From positions 372,001-436,000 of the forward strand of contig NZ_JAIOAO010000003.1 of assembly GCF_021190955.1 (NCBI RefSeq): a stretch of DNA of 64,000 nt. Direction: 5' to 3'. Source of the DNA: Parachryseolinea silvisoli. Its GTDB lineage: Bacteria > Bacteroidota > Bacteroidia > Cytophagales > Cyclobacteriaceae. The notes under the pieces are model-generated. The model was not told where the DNA came from and searched no databases. It worked only from the letters and a program-made list of their open reading frames with translations. The number at the start of each line of letters is the position of its first letter. The first letter of the stretch is position 1. This document shows, in pieces, positions 63,488 to 64,000 of this stretch. The translations under genes and the position numbers were made by a program.

Positions 63488-64000
63488 ATGGAAAATATTT
63501 CGTCGAGAAGAGCCTTTTTTAAAAAGGCCATTACCACGGGGGCTGCGGTGTCTGCGGCAGGCGCGTTGTTCGGAACCGGCCTGGTGCAGGCGGCAGATCG
63601 AAACCCGATGTATTCAAAGCCCGCCGACCTGAAGATTACCGAAGTTCAGTGCGCCTTTATACGATTTGGACATGGGCTCTTCGTGAAGATACACACCAAT
63701 CAGGGTATCTATGGGTGTGGCGAAGGCGTCGATGCCGTGGCTGGTACCTACCACTTTGTCAAGATGCTGGAGCGAAGATTGAAAGGCAAAAACCCCTTGA
63801 ATGTACACCGCTTATTTGACGATCTGCGCAAGTCGGGTGTCTTTGAAGGCGCACAATCCGGTATGTTTGTGGCCGTATTGTCGGCTATCGAAACGGCGCT
63901 ATGGGATATCATGGGCAAGGCGCTAGACGTTCCGGTATACCAGTTGCTGGGCGGGAAGTTTCGGGACAAAATCCGAGTGTACTGCGATACGGCCTTGTAT
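63488..64000 (+). CDS. Tat-exported mandelate racemase/muconate lactonizing enzyme family protein, 3' truncated by window end
   Basis: The first 171 codons of a gene that runs past the window. A twin-arginine signal (SSRRAFFKKAI, then a hydrophobic run to LVQAAD) opens the protein, so it is exported folded by the Tat pathway. The N-terminal capping domain of the enolase superfamily follows (ITEVQCAFI, VKIHTNQGIYGCGEG, FDDLRKSG), then the start of the barrel (AIETALWDIMGKALDVPVYQLLGGKFRDKIRVY). This fits sugar-acid dehydratases and racemases of the superfamily, such as galactonate or mannonate dehydratase-like proteins. The catalytic residues lie beyond the window. It is 24 bp after the RraA-family gene, probably one operon. 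Confidence 0.88.
   Translation, partial: MENISSRRAFFKKAITTGAAVSAAGALFGTGLVQAADRNPMYSKPADLKITEVQCAFIRFGHGLFVKIHTNQGIYGCGEGVDAVAGTYHFVKMLERRLKGKNPLNVHRLFDDLRKSGVFEGAQSGMFVAVLSAIETALWDIMGKALDVPVYQLLGGKFRDKIRVYCDTALY

Noticed and set aside
1-64000. Search for CRISPR arrays, tRNA or rRNA genes, IS elements and phage genes
   Set aside because: By eye no regularly spaced repeats, cloverleaf-like segments, transposase or integrase motifs were found. This was not a computed search, so a short RNA gene could have been missed.

Overview
The window is one continuous chromosomal stretch of a Bacteroidota bacterium, probably a GC-rich Cytophagales lineage of the Chryseolinea/Dawidia/Ohtaekwangia type. That placement is inferred from gene content; no rRNA is present to prove it. 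The supporting signs are type IX secretion (T9SS) C-terminal sorting domains on three very large secreted proteins, SprB-type repeats, Bacteroidota -7 promoter elements (TAnnTTTG) before several genes, an almost complete lack of Shine-Dalgarno sequences, and families typical of the phylum (DUF6268-like, DUF6929-like, MuiA/DUF4139, Reg_prop/Y_Y_Y sensor kinase). I see no tRNA, rRNA, CRISPR array, IS element or prophage.

Layout. 1-6.4 kb: a 5'-truncated FN3-repeat protein and a 1468-residue SprB-repeat T9SS adhesin, closed by a clear terminator. 6.6-10.7 kb: a secreted esterase with CHB_HEX_C and PA14 modules, then an FtsX/MacB-type permease. 10.7-12.6 kb, minus strand: a methyltransferase followed by a luciferase-like monooxygenase. 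13.2-15 kb: a Bacteroidota protein of unknown function and a CBS-pair protein. 15.1-29.8 kb: a complete respiratory complex I operon in the order nuoA-B-CD-E-F-G-H-I-J-K-L-M-N, with nuoC and nuoD fused and the NADH dehydrogenase module (EFG) present. 29.8-30.25 kb: a hairpin-rich spacer without a convincing gene. 30.3-35.2 kb: a 1643-residue mosaic T9SS protein (PKD, YCF48 propeller repeats, FN3).

35.2-41.1 kb: a secreted DUF1579-like protein, a MocR-type regulator whose PLP lysine is replaced by Asn, an EamA transporter, a quinone-oxidoreductase-like MDR enzyme, and a lipoprotein with a small membrane protein. 41.3-47.1 kb: another T9SS protein and a 1471-residue multi-pass membrane protein with a cytosolic part that looks like an NTPase without a Walker A motif. 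47.7-54.1 kb: MuiA-like protein, an exported fumarylacetoacetate-hydrolase-family protein with an outer-membrane protein, a divergent Crp/Fnr regulator with a perfect FNR-type box in the shared intergenic region, a DUF6929-like protein and a TraB/ChaN-like lipoprotein. 54.3-57.7 kb: a one-protein Reg_prop sensor histidine kinase. 58.3 kb to the end: a lipoprotein heme-binding/HEAT-repeat dehydrogenase-like protein, an exported RraA-family enzyme and a Tat-exported enolase-superfamily enzyme cut off by the window end; these three may form a cell-envelope pathway for sugar-acid type substrates.

The best candidates for something new are the lysine-less MocR protein, the FNR-box divergon, the giant membrane protein, and the exported enzyme cluster at the right end. 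None is proven from sequence alone.
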